Positions 7,535 to 16,245 of a DNA stretch of 64,000 nt are shown here, piece by piece. The stretch is taken from contig CASFGK010000004.1 in assembly GCA_949294195.1 (NCBI GenBank), forward strand, positions 1 to 64,000. The letters run 5' to 3'. Under the pieces are notes generated by a model. The model worked only from the letters and a program-made list of their open reading frames with translations, did not search any database and was not told the DNA's origin. The translations under genes were made by a program, and so were the position numbers. This stretch comes from an uncultured Bacteroidales bacterium. GTDB taxonomy: Bacteria; Bacteroidota; Bacteroidia; Bacteroidales; UBA932. Each line of letters opens with the position of its first letter. Position 1 is the first letter of the stretch.

Positions 7535-9046
7535 ATGGAGACCGGCAGCCGGACATACATTGCCATAGACCTGAAATCATTTTATGCATCTGTGGAATGC
7601 GTAGAGAGAGGACTTGACCCTCTTTCAACGAACCTTGTCGTAGCCGATGCGGCCAGAACCGAGAAAACGATCTGCCTGGCAGTAAGCCCTTCGATGAAGG
7701 CATACGGAATTCCCGGCAGGGCACGTCTGTTCGAGGTCGTGCAGAAAATAAGGGAGGTAAACAGGGATCGCAGAAGACAGATCCACTGGCGCAGGTTTTC
7801 AGGGAAATCCATATCGGATACAGAACTAAGGGCACATCCTGAGCTGGAAGCGGATTATATAGCAGCTCCGCCGCGAATGGCATTCTACATTGAATACAGT
7901 ACCCGTATTTACCGGATATATCTCAAATACGTCGCTCCGGAAGACATTCACGTGTACTCGATAGACGAAGTTTTCATGGACGTGACCTCCTATCTCGGGA
8001 CATACAGGATGACTGCCCATGAGCTTGCGATGACTATTATTCGGGACGTACTGCGGCAGACAGGCATTACTGCAACTGCAGGTATCGGAACTAACCTGTA
8101 TCTGAGCAAGATAGCAATGGATATTGAGGCAAAGCACAGCCCTGCTGACGAAGATGGGGTCCGGATAGCGGAGCTTGACGAAATGTCGTACCGGAGAAGG
8201 CTGTGGCAGCACCGTCCGCTGAAGGATTTCTGGAGGGTCGGAAGCGGGATAGCCGGAAAGCTGGAGCAGTACGGCATATACACGATGGGAGATATCGCAC
8301 GCCAGTCAGTAGTGAATGAAGAGCTTCTCTACAGACTGTTCGGAGTCAATGCAGAGTTGCTGATAGACCACGCCTGGGGATGGGAACCGTGCACCATCGA
8401 CATGATAAAGGCATACAGGCCGTCTGCGAATTCATTCAGCAGCGGACAGGTCCTGCAGGAACCCTATACTGCGGGAAAAGCCAGAGTCGTTGTCAGGGAA
8501 ATGGCGGAAAACGCTGCCCTTGACCTGTTGGACAGGAAGATGGTGACAGATCAGGTCGTCCTGACTGTCGGCTATGACGTAGAGAGCCTTTCGGATCCTG
8601 AAGTCAGGTCCGGATACAAGGGAGAGATTTCGACCGACCACTATGGGCGTAAGGTACCGAAACATGCCCATGGGTCTGTAAATCTCTGCCGGCCGACATC
8701 GTCGGCAAGCATTATATCGGAAGCGGTCATGGGGCTGTATGACAGGATTGTAAATCCGGATCTGCTGATTCGCAGACTGAACCTTACTACCAGCCATGTC
8801 GTGGATGAGGAAAAGGCAAGCATGTGTACGGAGCCGGTGCAGTATGACCTTTTTTCCGACATTGACAGGCTGGAAAAGGCAAACGAAGCCGAAAAGGCCC
8901 GCCTGGAAAAGGAACGGCGGGTGCAGAGTGCGGTGCTGGAGATAAAGAAGCAGTTCGGAAAAAACGCGATTCTCAAAGGATTGAACTTCGAAGAAGGGGC
9001 AACTGCAAGGGAAAGGAACAAACAAATAGGAGGACACAAGGCATGA
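7535..9046 (+). CDS. Y-family DNA polymerase (UvrX/UmuC/DinB-like)
   Basis: A translesion DNA polymerase of 503 aa. The palm acidic residues are visible in YIAIDLKSFYASVEC (Asp11) and in YSIDEVFMDV near residues 143-152. A helix-hairpin-helix region follows (PLKDFWRVGSGIAGKLEQYG). A sliding-clamp binding motif, QYDLF, lies near residues 436-440, followed by a charged, probably coiled C-terminal tail. The open frame continues upstream through the initiator tRNA, but the ATG at 7535 is taken because family homology begins there and upstream sequence is tRNA and terminator. The stop overlaps the start of a YolD-like gene (ATGA), matching the UvrX-YolD gene pairs of Firmicutes and Bacteroides. 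A damage-inducible role is inferred. Confidence 0.88.
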   Translation: METGSRTYIAIDLKSFYASVECVERGLDPLSTNLVVADAARTEKTICLAVSPSMKAYGIPGRARLFEVVQKIREVNRDRRRQIHWRRFSGKSISDTELRAHPELEADYIAAPPRMAFYIEYSTRIYRIYLKYVAPEDIHVYSIDEVFMDVTSYLGTYRMTAHELAMTIIRDVLRQTGITATAGIGTNLYLSKIAMDIEAKHSPADEDGVRIAELDEMSYRRRLWQHRPLKDFWRVGSGIAGKLEQYGIYTMGDIARQSVVNEELLYRLFGVNAELLIDHAWGWEPCTIDMIKAYRPSANSFSSGQVLQEPYTAGKARVVVREMAENAALDLLDRKMVTDQVVLTVGYDVESLSDPEVRSGYKGEISTDHYGRKVPKHAHGSVNLCRPTSSASIISEAVMGLYDRIVNPDLLIRRLNLTTSHVVDEEKASMCTEPVQYDLFSDIDRLEKANEAEKARLEKERRVQSAVLEIKKQFGKNAILKGLNFEEGATARERNKQIGGHKA

Positions 9047-9468
9047 ATGGCCCGTATGACGATATAATAGGACTTCCGCACCACGTCTCCAGAGTGCATC
9101 CCCGGATGTCCATGTACAACAGGGCGGCACAGTTCGCACCTTTTTCCGCTCTTACCGGACATGAAGCTGCCATCAGAGAGACAGCGCGCATGACAGATGA
9201 AGAAATCCTGTTGACACCGGAGGAAATGGACTCCCTTGACCGTAAAATGGCTTATCTGCAACGGAACGACAGCGCAGCCACGACCGTAACCGTTACGTTC
9301 TTTGAACCTGACGAGACAAAACAGGGAGGAACATACCGGACAGTTTCCGGCCGGATAAAGAAAGTCGAGCCTGATGCCAGGATTCTTGCAATGCATGACG
9401 GAATGCATATCCGCCTGGATTGCATCAAAGACATTGAATTCGATCCTGATGATATGGATAAAAAATAA
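9043..9468 (+). CDS. YolD-like protein, partner of the Y-family polymerase
   Basis: A 141-aa protein translationally coupled (4-bp overlap) to the polymerase gene. The segment MYNRAAQFAPFSALTGHE near residues 24-41 matches the YolD-family core (arg/met followed by aPFsAL). A beta-rich C-terminal half near residues 75-130 has the form of a small-barrel domain. YolD-like proteins are encoded beside UvrX-type polymerases and are thought to assist or regulate translesion synthesis, though no mechanism is established. A hairpin just after the stop ends the transcript. Assignment rests on one motif plus the gene pairing. Confidence 0.7.
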   Translation: MNGPYDDIIGLPHHVSRVHPRMSMYNRAAQFAPFSALTGHEAAIRETARMTDEEILLTPEEMDSLDRKMAYLQRNDSAATTVTVTFFEPDETKQGGTYRTVSGRIKKVEPDARILAMHDGMHIRLDCIKDIEFDPDDMDKK

Positions 9469-9494
9469 AAGGCATGTCTTTACGGACATGCCTT
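9469..9494. terminator. probable terminator after the yolD-like gene
   Basis: A perfect 10-bp stem (9469-9478 with 9485-9494) with a 6-nt loop starts one base after the YolD-like stop codon. The downstream sequence AAATTATTT is T-rich but not a clean T run. It could also end transcripts arriving from the minus strand. Confidence 0.6.
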
Positions 9495-9524
9495 AAATTA
9501 TTTCAGTATTCTCACTTTAAAGTT

Positions 9525-9614
9525 CTAAGATAGCCAGATAAAAGAAGAGAGAACACCGGCAACGAGCAGCAGTGCTCCGACTCTTTTGGCAAGTTCCAGT
9601 AAAAATTCTCTCAT
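9525..9614 (-). CDS. 29-residue single-span membrane peptide
   Basis: A short minus-strand frame (ATG at 9614, TAG at 9525-9527) encodes 29 residues. A charged amphipathic start, MREFLLELAKRVG, is followed by about 15 hydrophobic residues (ALLLVAGVLSSFIWLS) long enough to cross or enter a membrane. The charge pattern and the tidy stop make it look like a real small protein. It lies 138 bp downstream of the nfn large-subunit gene on the same strand and 30 bp before the hairpin at 9469-9494, which could serve as its terminator. No clear promoter or strong ribosome binding site was seen. Function unknown. Confidence 0.45.
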   Translation of the reverse strand: MREFLLELAKRVGALLLVAGVLSSFIWLS

Positions 9615-9752
9615 AACGGTACAATTATTAATCAAACAACACTCTATAGATGCATTGTTGAACCGATATGTTGCACCCGTCATGAAAAATTTTCCGGGAT
9701 TTCCAAATGAGAGGGCTTGGATGAAAACAACATCCAGACGCGTGATGATCGG

Positions 9753-11162
9753 CTATTTCCCGACAACCGTATCTGCAACTGTTCCTCTGATATATCTGTC
9801 AATGGCAGCAGCGGCTTTTCTTCCGGCTCCCATTGCAAGTATGACGGTAGCGGCTCCCGTAACCGCATCACCTCCGGCAAATACTCCGGGACGGGAAGTC
9901 AAGCCTTCCGAATCTGCGGTTATACATCCCCTCCGGTTTGTTTCCAGCCCTTTTGTCGTTCTGGCTATCAAAGGATTCGGAGAAGTTCCGAGCGCCATGA
10001 TCACGGAATCGGCCTCTATGTCGTATTCAGACCCGGGAACAGGTACAGGAGAACGCCTTCCGCTTTCATCCGGTTCTCCAAGTTCCATCTTTATGCATCT
10101 TATCCCGCGCACCCATCCTTTCTCATCTCCGAGAATTTCGACAGGGTTGGTAAGCATTGAGAATGTAATTCCTTCTTCCATTGCATGATGCACTTCCTCG
10201 CGACGTGCAGGAAGCTCCTTTTCCGTCCTGCGGTAGACTATAGTGGTTTCAGCACCCAGACGGAGAGCCGTGCGGGCAGCATCCATGGCGACATTGCCTC
10301 CGCCGACCACAACCACCTTGCGCCCGGTATAGACAGGGGTCATATAATCGTCCCGGTACGCTTTCATGAGGTTGTTCCTGGTAAGGAATTCGTTGGCCGA
10401 GAATACGCCGTTCAGATTTTCTCCCGGAATGCCCATAAAACGCGGCAGCCCCGCTCCGGATCCGATGAATACTGCAGAAAAACCTTCTCTGTCAAGCAAA
10501 GCATCCACAGTCACCGTCCTTCCTACAACGACATCGGTCTCGATCCTGACACCAAGGTCCTTGACTGCTCCGATTTCGGCTGCGACTACCTTTTCTTTCG
10601 GAAGCCTGAATTCGGGAATCCCGTATTCCAGCACACCTCCTGCCTTGTGCAGAGCCTCGAAAACAGTGACGTCATATCCCATTTTGGCAAGATCGCTGGC
10701 ACATGCAAGTCCGGACGGACCGCTGCCGACCACTGCGACCTTATATCCGTTTGACGGAGCCTTCTTTGCTTTCCCTCCTCCGTTTTCCATACTCCAGTCC
10801 GCCACGAATCTCTCCAGCTTGCCGATAGCCACAGGTTCGCCTTTTACTCCGAGGATACAACTGCCTTCACACTGTGTCTCCTGCGGGCACACCCTGCCGC
10901 AGACAGCAGGAAGAGACGAGTCGCGGGCGATGACCGAAGCCGCACCGGAGAAGTCTCCGGAAGCCACATGCGATATGAATTCCGGAATACTTATGTTTAC
11001 CGGACAGGCAGAAACACAACGCGGATTCTTGCAGTGCAGGCAGCGGCTTGCTTCAAGCACAGCCTCTCTCTCGTCATATCCGTAACATACCTCATCAAAA
11101 TTTGTCGCCCTGACCTTTGGGTCTTGTTCCCGGACAGGGACTCTAGGTATCCTGTTTGCCAT
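9753..11162 (-). CDS. NfnB/GltD-like NADPH-dependent flavoprotein, large subunit
   Basis: A 469-aa oxidoreductase of the glutamate-synthase small-chain/NfnB family. An N-terminal iron-sulfur motif CLHCKNPRCVSACPVN (about residues 41-56) and a second cysteine group (CGRVCPQETQCEGSC) precede two Rossmann folds. The FAD site is VAVVGSGPSGLACASDLAKM near 143 and the NADPH site is VVVVGGGNVAMDAARTALRL near 285. A C-terminal GGDAVTGAATV closes the FAD domain. The stop codon of the adjacent small-subunit gene overlaps its ATG (TAATG), so the two are coupled. Together they fit NADH-dependent reduced ferredoxin:NADP+ oxidoreductase, a bifurcating enzyme of anaerobes. A lone GltD role is unlikely because no large glutamate synthase gene is adjacent. 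Confidence 0.85.
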   Translation of the reverse strand: MANRIPRVPVREQDPKVRATNFDEVCYGYDEREAVLEASRCLHCKNPRCVSACPVNISIPEFISHVASGDFSGAASVIARDSSLPAVCGRVCPQETQCEGSCILGVKGEPVAIGKLERFVADWSMENGGGKAKKAPSNGYKVAVVGSGPSGLACASDLAKMGYDVTVFEALHKAGGVLEYGIPEFRLPKEKVVAAEIGAVKDLGVRIETDVVVGRTVTVDALLDREGFSAVFIGSGAGLPRFMGIPGENLNGVFSANEFLTRNNLMKAYRDDYMTPVYTGRKVVVVGGGNVAMDAARTALRLGAETTIVYRRTEKELPARREEVHHAMEEGITFSMLTNPVEILGDEKGWVRGIRCIKMELGEPDESGRRSPVPVPGSEYDIEADSVIMALGTSPNPLIARTTKGLETNRRGCITADSEGLTSRPGVFAGGDAVTGAATVILAMGAGRKAAAAIDRYIRGTVADTVVGK

Positions 11163-12031
11163 TATTTCCCCCTCCCTATTTTACATTCATGTCCATAACG
11201 TTCTTCGGCCTCATGCTCCTGCGTCCGGTACATTCCCTGACGGCGCATGGCCTCATCAAAATCCACTTCATATCCGTCAAACTCGGGACCTTCGACACAG
11301 GCGAAACGGGTCCTGCCCCCCACTGTCACCCTGCATGCCCCGCACATTCCCGTGCCGTCGACCATCAGAGTATTAAGACTCACAATCATCGGAAGCCCCA
11401 GCTTCTTTGCCGTGAGCGTAGCGAACTTCATCATTATCATAGGTCCTATGGCGACCGCCTGAGTGTACCTGTTGCCATCTTCCAGGACCAGTTTCTCAAG
11501 CAGTCCGGTCACCATCCCCTTGAATCCTTCCGAACCGTCATCAGTACAAATATAAAGATGATCGCATACGGACGCCATCTCTTCCTTGTATATGAGAAGC
11601 CCTGCATTCTTGGCTCCTATAATCACATCCACAGGCACACCCTTGGAATGCAGGTATTTGACCTGCGGATAGACAGGGGCTGTCCCGACGCCGCCGGCTA
11701 TGAAGACATATCTCTGCCCTGCAAGTTCCCCGTCGCTTTTTTCAGTAAATTCAGACGGCACTCCCAAAGGGCCTACGACATCACTGAAAGACTCCCCCGC
11801 TTCAAAGGCGCATATTTCCGATGTAGAAGCGCCTATTTTCTGGGTAACTATGGTCACAGTACCGTTGACTCTATCAAAATCACTGATAGTCAATGGTATT
11901 CTCTCTCCATGCTCATCCGGACGCACTATCAGGAACTGTCCCGGCTGCGCTGAAGATGCAAGTCGCGGTGCATGCACTTTCATCCGGCATATCGCCGGAG
12001 TAAGCATTTCTTTTGAAACTATCTCAAACAT
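11162..12031 (-). CDS. NfnA-like FAD/[2Fe-2S] subunit (sulfide dehydrogenase / DHOD electron transfer family)
   Basis: A 289-aa protein of the ferredoxin-NADP reductase family that includes PyrK and NfnA. A beta-barrel FAD domain contains IPLTISDFD near residues 48-56. A nucleotide-binding domain contains FIAGGVGTAPVYPQVKYL. A C-terminal cysteine cluster, MCGACRVTVGGRTRFAC, binds the [2Fe-2S] centre. The frame runs six codons further up to a TTG at 12049, but the ATG at 12031 gives the usual MFEIVSKE start. It is the first gene of the nfn pair and ends in a one-base overlap with the large subunit. Role: moves electrons between NADH, ferredoxin and NADP+ in the cytoplasm. Confidence 0.85.
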   Translation of the reverse strand: MFEIVSKEMLTPAICRMKVHAPRLASSAQPGQFLIVRPDEHGERIPLTISDFDRVNGTVTIVTQKIGASTSEICAFEAGESFSDVVGPLGVPSEFTEKSDGELAGQRYVFIAGGVGTAPVYPQVKYLHSKGVPVDVIIGAKNAGLLIYKEEMASVCDHLYICTDDGSEGFKGMVTGLLEKLVLEDGNRYTQAVAIGPMIMMKFATLTAKKLGLPMIVSLNTLMVDGTGMCGACRVTVGGRTRFACVEGPEFDGYEVDFDEAMRRQGMYRTQEHEAEERYGHECKIGRGK

Positions 12032-12098
12032 AAAACCAAATTTTATCAACGTTAAAATCAGCCAGGCGGATTCTTCGCCTTGACAGAAAAATGCCGCA

Positions 12099-14225
12099 TC
12101 AATGTTTCTTCCAGAGGGTGAAACTCACTCCGGCATAGAACTTTATCCCCATGACAGGCCCCCATACTGCGCTGGCATCGAACGAAGGCTGGCGCGGGAC
12201 CACGATACCGTTCCGGTCTCTGGCAGCACCTATTATCACGTCTTTCTGACGGAAATTGGTAAGATTCTCCCCTCCTATATAGATGTCCAGACCTTTGAGT
12301 CTTCTGGTTATCCGGGCGTAAAGCATCGGATATACCGGTGTATGCCCGTCCTTGTACAGGAGATTCCCGTCAGAGTCTGCAAGCCTCTCCATAAAACCGT
12401 ACACTCTTGAAGGTCCGTTGAGAGAAGCGGTAAAGTCGAATATCCATTTGCCGGGACCGGTCGCATACTGGAGATTCAGCACCCCCTTGTACCTGCCCGT
12501 CATCGGTTTCTCGACCAGTCCCCTGTCTTTCAGTTCAATCCTGGCGTCTGTATATCTGAAAGTGCACGCGACTGTAAAGCGCTCGACAGGCTCTACATTG
12601 AAATCTATCTGGAAGTTATCAGTGAATGACCTTCTTCCGTCCAGGGCATAGAAATCTATCACATTGGCCTCATGTTCATAATCCACGACCATCTGCTGGC
12701 CGAATCCTGTATGGAAATAGTCGAAACTGATATAGGTGTTGTCAGACGCTCCGAAAGACAGATAATATGTCACATCTCCGCCATAAGTCCATGAATCTTC
12801 CAGAATATGGTCATTGAACATGCCTTTGAAGGCCTTGCCGGTAGAGAGGACTCCGATGTTGTCTGCCAAAGGCATCGAATATCTCAGGCCTCTTCCTCCG
12901 TTGAGCCTTATGGTGATCTGTTCGCCAAGAGAATACTTTACTGCCGCACGCGGAGAGAACTTGAATCCGTCCATGCTGTACCATTCAGCCCTTACGCCGG
13001 CTATCGCCGTGAACTTGTCCCCGGCATGATATGTATATTCCCCGAAAACTCCTGCATTGAAAAGAGAGGTCCGCCCTTTTTTGCTTACGGAAGCAAAAGC
13101 CGGGTCAGGATAAAGTACGGTACGGGCGAAGTCCTCATCCAGCATGTCATACGCAGATCCGAGCCCTGCGGTAAATTTATGCGACCCGTTTATGTCATAC
13201 CGGTACATCACGTTAATGAATCCCGAATGCTGACGGCCCAGATATTTCGTGGAGCCGAACCATGAATCCATGTCATACAATGTATAATCAGCCACTACAT
13301 CAATATTCCGGGAATTGTCCTCCGCAAGCGGGATGCCGACTTTCAGATATCCGTTGAGCGAACGGTTAAAGATATCTGTCCCCCACGGAAGAGTGTTGGA
13401 CAGGCTGTATTTTTCATGGTCGTAGCCTTCCTGACCTCCTCTTCGCGAATCCTGCAGAGCCTTGAATCCGAAACCTACCTGCACTCCGCTGTCCGCCATA
13501 TACAGCCACCTGTTGGCAAGACTGAACTGCAGCATTTCCGGGTCGTCCATATACCCGTCACGGTTGTAGTCGGAACTCTTGAAGTTGCCGGACACATGCC
13601 CAAGTATGGCCGTACTCCACCCGTTCCCTATCCGGAGTGATGATGCCGCATTGAAATCCACCTTTGAATCGCTCATGACAGACGCATTGAGAAACAGCGG
13701 TTTTTCATCGTCTGGCTTCCGGTGGTCCAAATTTATCCGGCCGGTCATCGACTCGACACCGTTTATCACGGAGGTAGCTCCTTTCGCTATCTGTATGCTC
13801 TCCAGCCATTGTCCCGGGAAATACGAAAGCCCGAAAGGGGAAGCCAGTCCCCTCATAACCGGGCGGTTCTCGTCCAGCATCTGTGTATAGACCCCCGACA
13901 GTCCCAGCAGACGGATCTGGCAGGCACCGGTCACGGCATCGGAATATCCGACAGTCACGCCCGCCGAATTCCCGAAACTTTCGGCCAGAGTGCGACACGC
14001 CATTTTATGGAGACCGGCCGATGAAATGACCTCGGTCCTTACCGGCGCCCCCTTTTTCAGGAAATTCCCACCCGGCCCCGGTACTGCAGCATCAAGACTG
14101 TCCTTCCTTTCTCCACGCCGGCCTTCGGTATCCGCAACAGCCTCCTGCCCTGATGCGTTCCAGACTATTCCGACAAAGCATCCAACAATGGCTATGAAAT
14201 ATCGTATATATTTTATAATCTTCAT
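12099..14225 (-). CDS. TonB-dependent outer membrane receptor
   Basis: A 708-aa outer membrane receptor. The N-terminus is a signal peptide (hydrophobic residues 6-22 ending in ASGQ). The plug domain spans about residues 65-180 and includes ESFGNSAGVTVGYSDAVTG and IAKGATSVINGVESMTGRIN. A 22-strand barrel rich in alternating aromatic residues fills the rest. It lacks the N-terminal carboxypeptidase-like domain and the long insertions of SusC-type glycan receptors, and no SusD gene is adjacent. It therefore fits a metal, siderophore or cofactor receptor better than a glycan importer. The open frame begins at 14249, but the ATG at 14225 starts directly at the signal peptide. A divergent promoter pair lies between it and sppA. 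Confidence 0.88.
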   Translation of the reverse strand: MKIIKYIRYFIAIVGCFVGIVWNASGQEAVADTEGRRGERKDSLDAAVPGPGGNFLKKGAPVRTEVISSAGLHKMACRTLAESFGNSAGVTVGYSDAVTGACQIRLLGLSGVYTQMLDENRPVMRGLASPFGLSYFPGQWLESIQIAKGATSVINGVESMTGRINLDHRKPDDEKPLFLNASVMSDSKVDFNAASSLRIGNGWSTAILGHVSGNFKSSDYNRDGYMDDPEMLQFSLANRWLYMADSGVQVGFGFKALQDSRRGGQEGYDHEKYSLSNTLPWGTDIFNRSLNGYLKVGIPLAEDNSRNIDVVADYTLYDMDSWFGSTKYLGRQHSGFINVMYRYDINGSHKFTAGLGSAYDMLDEDFARTVLYPDPAFASVSKKGRTSLFNAGVFGEYTYHAGDKFTAIAGVRAEWYSMDGFKFSPRAAVKYSLGEQITIRLNGGRGLRYSMPLADNIGVLSTGKAFKGMFNDHILEDSWTYGGDVTYYLSFGASDNTYISFDYFHTGFGQQMVVDYEHEANVIDFYALDGRRSFTDNFQIDFNVEPVERFTVACTFRYTDARIELKDRGLVEKPMTGRYKGVLNLQYATGPGKWIFDFTASLNGPSRVYGFMERLADSDGNLLYKDGHTPVYPMLYARITRRLKGLDIYIGGENLTNFRQKDVIIGAARDRNGIVVPRQPSFDASAVWGPVMGIKFYAGVSFTLWKKH

Positions 14226-14246
14226 ATTACATTTCAGCAAAGAGTG

Positions 14247-14254
14247 CAAAAGTA
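14247..14254 (-). promoter_or_regulatory. -7 element of the TonB receptor gene
   Basis: The minus strand reads TACTTTTG, a full match to TAnnTTTG, 22 bp before the receptor ATG. No TTTG is seen at the expected -33 spacing. It is back to back with the sppA -7 element. Confidence 0.45.
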
Positions 14255-14285
14255 ATAAATTTTACCGAGATATGGTTTTTTTTCG

Positions 14286-14293
14286 TAACTTTG
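14286..14293 (+). promoter_or_regulatory. -7 element of sppA
   Basis: TAACTTTG matches the consensus 53 bp before the sppA ATG. A near-match -33 (TTTA at 14261-14264) lies 21 bp upstream. The element is divergent from the TonB receptor promoter. Confidence 0.5.
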
Positions 14294-14346
14294 GATGATT
14301 GCCGCGTTCCGCGGCTACAGCTGTAATCATTATAAAACAACTTAAT

Positions 14347-16125
14347 ATGAAAGAATTCATCAAAATGACACTGGCTGCGATGCTTGGGTTCATCCTGGTA
14401 AGCGTAGTGATTTTCTTTTTCTCCCTGGCTTTCATAGGATCTCTTGCAGCACTCGGCAGCAGTCAGCCTGTCATGCCGAGGACCGCTGTCCTGTCTCTCG
14501 ACTTTTCAAAGCTTGCCGTGAGCGAGCAGACAACGGAGGCCGATCCACTGAGCCAGCTTCAGGGAAGCAATGTAACGCCGATAGGCATCTGGGATGCAAT
14601 CCAGGCTATTGATGCCGCAGCTGCAGACCCTGCCATAAAATACATGTACCTTCGTCCGGACATGGCTTCCGGCGGTATTGCCGAGCTTGAGGAATTACGT
14701 ACTGCCATTGACAATTTCCGCAGAAGCGGCAAGGCTGTCATCTCCTATATGGAAACACCTACGACTCCCGGATATTATCTTGCATCCGCTTCCGACAAGA
14801 TCTACATGAGCGTCCATGAAGGGACGATGAACATGATTTCAGGCTTGTCTTCACAGATGTTCTTCCTGAAAGACATACTCGACAAGCTCGGAGTCAACGT
14901 ACAGCTCATACGCCACGGCAAATACAAATCCGCAGGAGAGACTTTCATAAAGAACGAGCCAAGCCCTGAGAATCTGCAGCAGAACCGGGAAATGCTCGAT
15001 GCAATCTGGAACAACTGGACTTCCACTATCGCCCGGGCAAGAGAAATCAGCCAGGATGATTTCAATTCCATGATAGACGGTCTCAAGCTCAATTTCGCCG
15101 AGGATTTTCTCGACAACGGACTGGTCGACGAACTTCTTACAAGAGAAGAACTCAAGGAAAAGCTCAGCAGTTTTTACGATGCAGGGGAAACAAAAGACGT
15201 TCCCATGATTTCCCTGACAGACTATGCAAAACTGAAAGTCCTTCCGAATTTCAAGGCTGAAAACAAGATAGCTGTTATCTATGCAAACGGTGACATAGTG
15301 GACGGAAGCGATCCCGAACAGGTGGCTGGAGACAGGTATGCATCCATCATAGCCGATGTTCGCAAGGACTCTACGGTCAAGGCGGTCGTATTCAGGGTAA
15401 GTTCACCGGGAGGAAGCGTTTTCGCATCAGAAAAAATCAAGAATGAAATCGACCTCCTGCGTCAGGACAAGCCTGTAATCGCATCCTACGGTGCATATGC
15501 CGCATCCGGCGGTTACTGGATTTCCAACAGTTGTGACTATATATTCTCCAATGCAGGCACTCTTACCGGCTCGATCGGAGTATTCAGTATGATTCCGGAT
15601 TTCAGCAAGACCGTCAAAGACATAGCCCATGTCAACATTACTACCGTTTCGACCAACAAGCACAGTGACATGTATTCCGGATTACGGCCGCTTGACCGTG
15701 CCGAAGTAGCATACATGCAGGCTTCAGTCGAGCGCATTTACGACAAGTTCACAAATATCGTGGCAGAAGGAAGGAATCTGGACAAGTCATACGTGGATTC
15801 CATCGCCCAGGGAAGGGTATGGGCAGGAACTGATGCTCTTGAGCTCGGACTTGTAGACCGTATAGGCACTATAAAGGATGCCATTGTCTATGCAGCAGCT
15901 TCTGCAGACGGAGATTACGGACAGGATCTGGCCAACTGGCAGGTGGTTGAATATCCTAAGCCGTTGACTACAATAGAGAAACTCATGCAGGCATTCGGCG
16001 GCAGCGAAGCACGCATTTTGGCAGGGACTCCGTTTGAGGGAATTGAAGAGGCTTTCATGGATTGGAACGGAACCAGAACAGGACAAGTATATGCCAGAAT
16101 ACCATATGAGATAGAAATAAAATAG
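14347..16125 (+). CDS. sppA: signal peptide peptidase SppA, 67K type
   Basis: A membrane-anchored serine protease of 592 aa that degrades cleaved signal peptides and other membrane peptides. An N-terminal helix (about residues 8-35) anchors it. Two homologous S49 domains follow. The general base lysine is Lys194 in GKYKSAG of the first domain, and the nucleophile is Ser387 in YAASGGYW of the second. SPGGSVFASEKI and GTLTGSIGVFS frame the active site. The open frame extends 16 codons upstream, but the ATG at 14347 begins right before the membrane helix. The gene is divergent from the TonB receptor and is followed by a large inverted repeat. Both domains appear complete. Confidence 0.93.
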   Translation: MKEFIKMTLAAMLGFILVSVVIFFFSLAFIGSLAALGSSQPVMPRTAVLSLDFSKLAVSEQTTEADPLSQLQGSNVTPIGIWDAIQAIDAAAADPAIKYMYLRPDMASGGIAELEELRTAIDNFRRSGKAVISYMETPTTPGYYLASASDKIYMSVHEGTMNMISGLSSQMFFLKDILDKLGVNVQLIRHGKYKSAGETFIKNEPSPENLQQNREMLDAIWNNWTSTIARAREISQDDFNSMIDGLKLNFAEDFLDNGLVDELLTREELKEKLSSFYDAGETKDVPMISLTDYAKLKVLPNFKAENKIAVIYANGDIVDGSDPEQVAGDRYASIIADVRKDSTVKAVVFRVSSPGGSVFASEKIKNEIDLLRQDKPVIASYGAYAASGGYWISNSCDYIFSNAGTLTGSIGVFSMIPDFSKTVKDIAHVNITTVSTNKHSDMYSGLRPLDRAEVAYMQASVERIYDKFTNIVAEGRNLDKSYVDSIAQGRVWAGTDALELGLVDRIGTIKDAIVYAAASADGDYGQDLANWQVVEYPKPLTTIEKLMQAFGGSEARILAGTPFEGIEEAFMDWNGTRTGQVYARIPYEIEIK

Positions 16126-16146
16126 GCGTACCGCCAGACTGCAGAC

Positions 16147-16237
16147 CGGAAAGCCTGTCCCATTCGGAACTCCTACCGCTGACGCGGGGTCTCCCCTGTG
16201 CTGGGAGCGAGGGTTCCTCATCGGGACAGGCTTTCCG
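16147..16237. repeat. 91-nt structured inverted repeat between convergent genes
   Basis: A perfect 15-bp outer stem (16147-16161 with 16223-16237) encloses 61 nt that can fold further. GGAAC (16166-16170) can pair with GTTCC (16212-16216), CGCT with AGCG inside it, and GGGG with CCCC at the tip. It lies between the ends of sppA and cutC. It could stop both transcripts, yet it is far longer than an ordinary terminator and has no clean T run on either side. The element type is not recognised. Confidence 0.6.
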
Positions 16238-16245
16238 ATTGGATG

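Noticed and set aside
11156-11953. Plus-strand open frame (265 aa) opposite the nfn small-subunit gene
   Set aside because: Antisense to a gene with intact FAD and [2Fe-2S] motifs; composition is that of a reversed frame.
12064-12080. Small hairpin between the TonB receptor stop and the nfn genes
   Set aside because: Only a 5-bp stem with a 7-nt loop and no clean T run; too weak to call a terminator.
12099-14225. SusC-type glycan receptor
   Set aside because: The protein lacks the N-terminal carboxypeptidase-like domain and the large size of SusC proteins, and no SusD gene is adjacent.
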